Source: CAZRIT01 sp964600225 (lineage in GTDB: Bacteria; Bacillota; Clostridia; Christensenellales; CAG-138). Taken from it: a stretch of DNA of 6,350 nucleotides. Each line of letters starts with the position of its first letter. Positions within the stretch are counted from its first letter, which is position 1. The DNA is taken from positions 1 to 6,350 of the forward strand of contig CAZRIT010000083.1 in NCBI GenBank assembly GCA_964600225.1, in the 5' to 3' direction. Below, in pieces: positions 6,195-6,350 of this stretch. The translations under genes were made by a program, and so were the position numbers. Under the pieces are notes generated by a model. That model was not told the DNA's origin. It was given only the letters and a program-made list of their open reading frames with translations, and made no database searches.

Positions 6195-6206
6195 CTCAGA
6201 ATGACA
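6195..6206 (-). repeat. Extra inverted end copy CTCAGAATGACA
   Basis: An exact second copy of the right-hand end found at 6166-6177, 29 bp further on. It could be the remnant right end of another unit whose middle has been lost, or the other end for the upstream 25-bp units. Confidence 0.65.
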
Positions 6207-6215
6207 CCGTTGTTT

Positions 6216-6291
6216 TGTCAACCTGAGCACACATTTACGCTGTCATCCAGAGGCGCAGCCGAAGGATCTGTCCCGCCGCAGCGGACGCAGG
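6216..6291 (+). repeat. Second composite copy: 25-bp unit plus long left arm
   Basis: 6216-6240 is a 25-bp unit (TGTCAACCTGAG ... CATTTACGC), directly followed by 6241-6291, which starts TGTCATCCAGAG and matches 6071-6119. They share an identical 25-base core at 6261-6285 and 6089-6113 (starts GAAGGATCTGTCCC, ends GCAGCGGA). The pair therefore repeats the order 25-mer then long arm seen at 6046-6119. No right end of this unit appears before the hairpin at 6297. Confidence 0.75.
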
Positions 6292-6296
6292 AAACA

Positions 6297-6342
6297 TCGG
6301 GGGGCCGAGGGGGATTCCGATTTCCCCCTTACGGCCCCCCGA
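6297..6342. repeat. Large G/C-rich hairpin at the right edge
   Basis: TCGGGGGGCCG (6297-6307) pairs perfectly with CGGCCCCCCGA (6332-6342), 11 bp. Inside, AGGGGGA (6308-6314) pairs with TCCCCCT (6323-6329), with a 2-base bulge (TA 6330-6331) and the loop TTCCGATT (6315-6322). The stem is very stable. No T run follows on the plus strand within the window (GAACCCCCCA), so a terminator role is not shown. It could be part of the intergenic repeat complex or belong to a gene beyond the window. Confidence 0.75.
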
Positions 6343-6350
6343 ACCCCCCA

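Noticed and set aside
6048..6230. Short open frames across the right-hand intergenic region
   Set aside because: They read through the inverted repeats and have no ribosome site or recognisable protein features.
6314..6323. ATTCCGATTT in the right-edge loop is the exact reverse complement of 361-370
   Set aside because: A single shared 10-mer between any two places in a 6-kb window is expected by chance.

Overview
The window looks like chromosomal DNA from a GC-rich member of the Firmicutes, probably a gut-type Clostridia. This is inferred from the strong GGAGG-type ribosome sites, the overlapping genes and the protein style; no species can be named from the sequence alone. There is no rRNA, tRNA, CRISPR array, transposase gene or phage gene in it.

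Layout: (1) Positions 2-4169 hold the end of a BMP-family substrate-binding protein gene, a strong hairpin, then an ABC ATPase with two nucleotide-binding domains and two membrane permeases. This is the gene order of the BMP / NupOPQ (NupABC) nucleoside importers. The last three genes overlap one another (8 bp and 4 bp), so they should be translationally coupled. (2) After a GC-rich hairpin with a short T run come thymidine kinase (tdk, 4248-4847) and a small nucleoside 2-deoxyribosyltransferase-like protein (4844-5245), which overlap by 4 bp. (3) A flavin reductase-like gene (5333-5857) runs the other way and converges on them; an intrinsic terminator for it lies at about 5270-5305. (4) From 5858 to 6350 there is no credible gene. 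This part holds a possible promoter for the flavin reductase, inverted repeats, an array of TGTCATCCTGAG-family intergenic repeats that includes tandem 25-bp units, and a large G/C hairpin at the right edge.

The plus-strand genes form a nucleoside scavenging set. The lipoprotein and transporter would bring nucleosides in. Tdk would trap thymidine or deoxyuridine as the monophosphate. The deoxyribosyltransferase-like protein would act on the deoxyribose-base bond. The weak terminator and the lack of a good promoter before tdk suggest that tdk may be reached partly by read-through from the transporter genes.

The known families explain the coding part well. The less ordinary items are the small enzyme coupled to tdk, a variant P-loop in Tdk, a duplicated hydrophilic tail on the first permease, and the layered repeat array at the right end.
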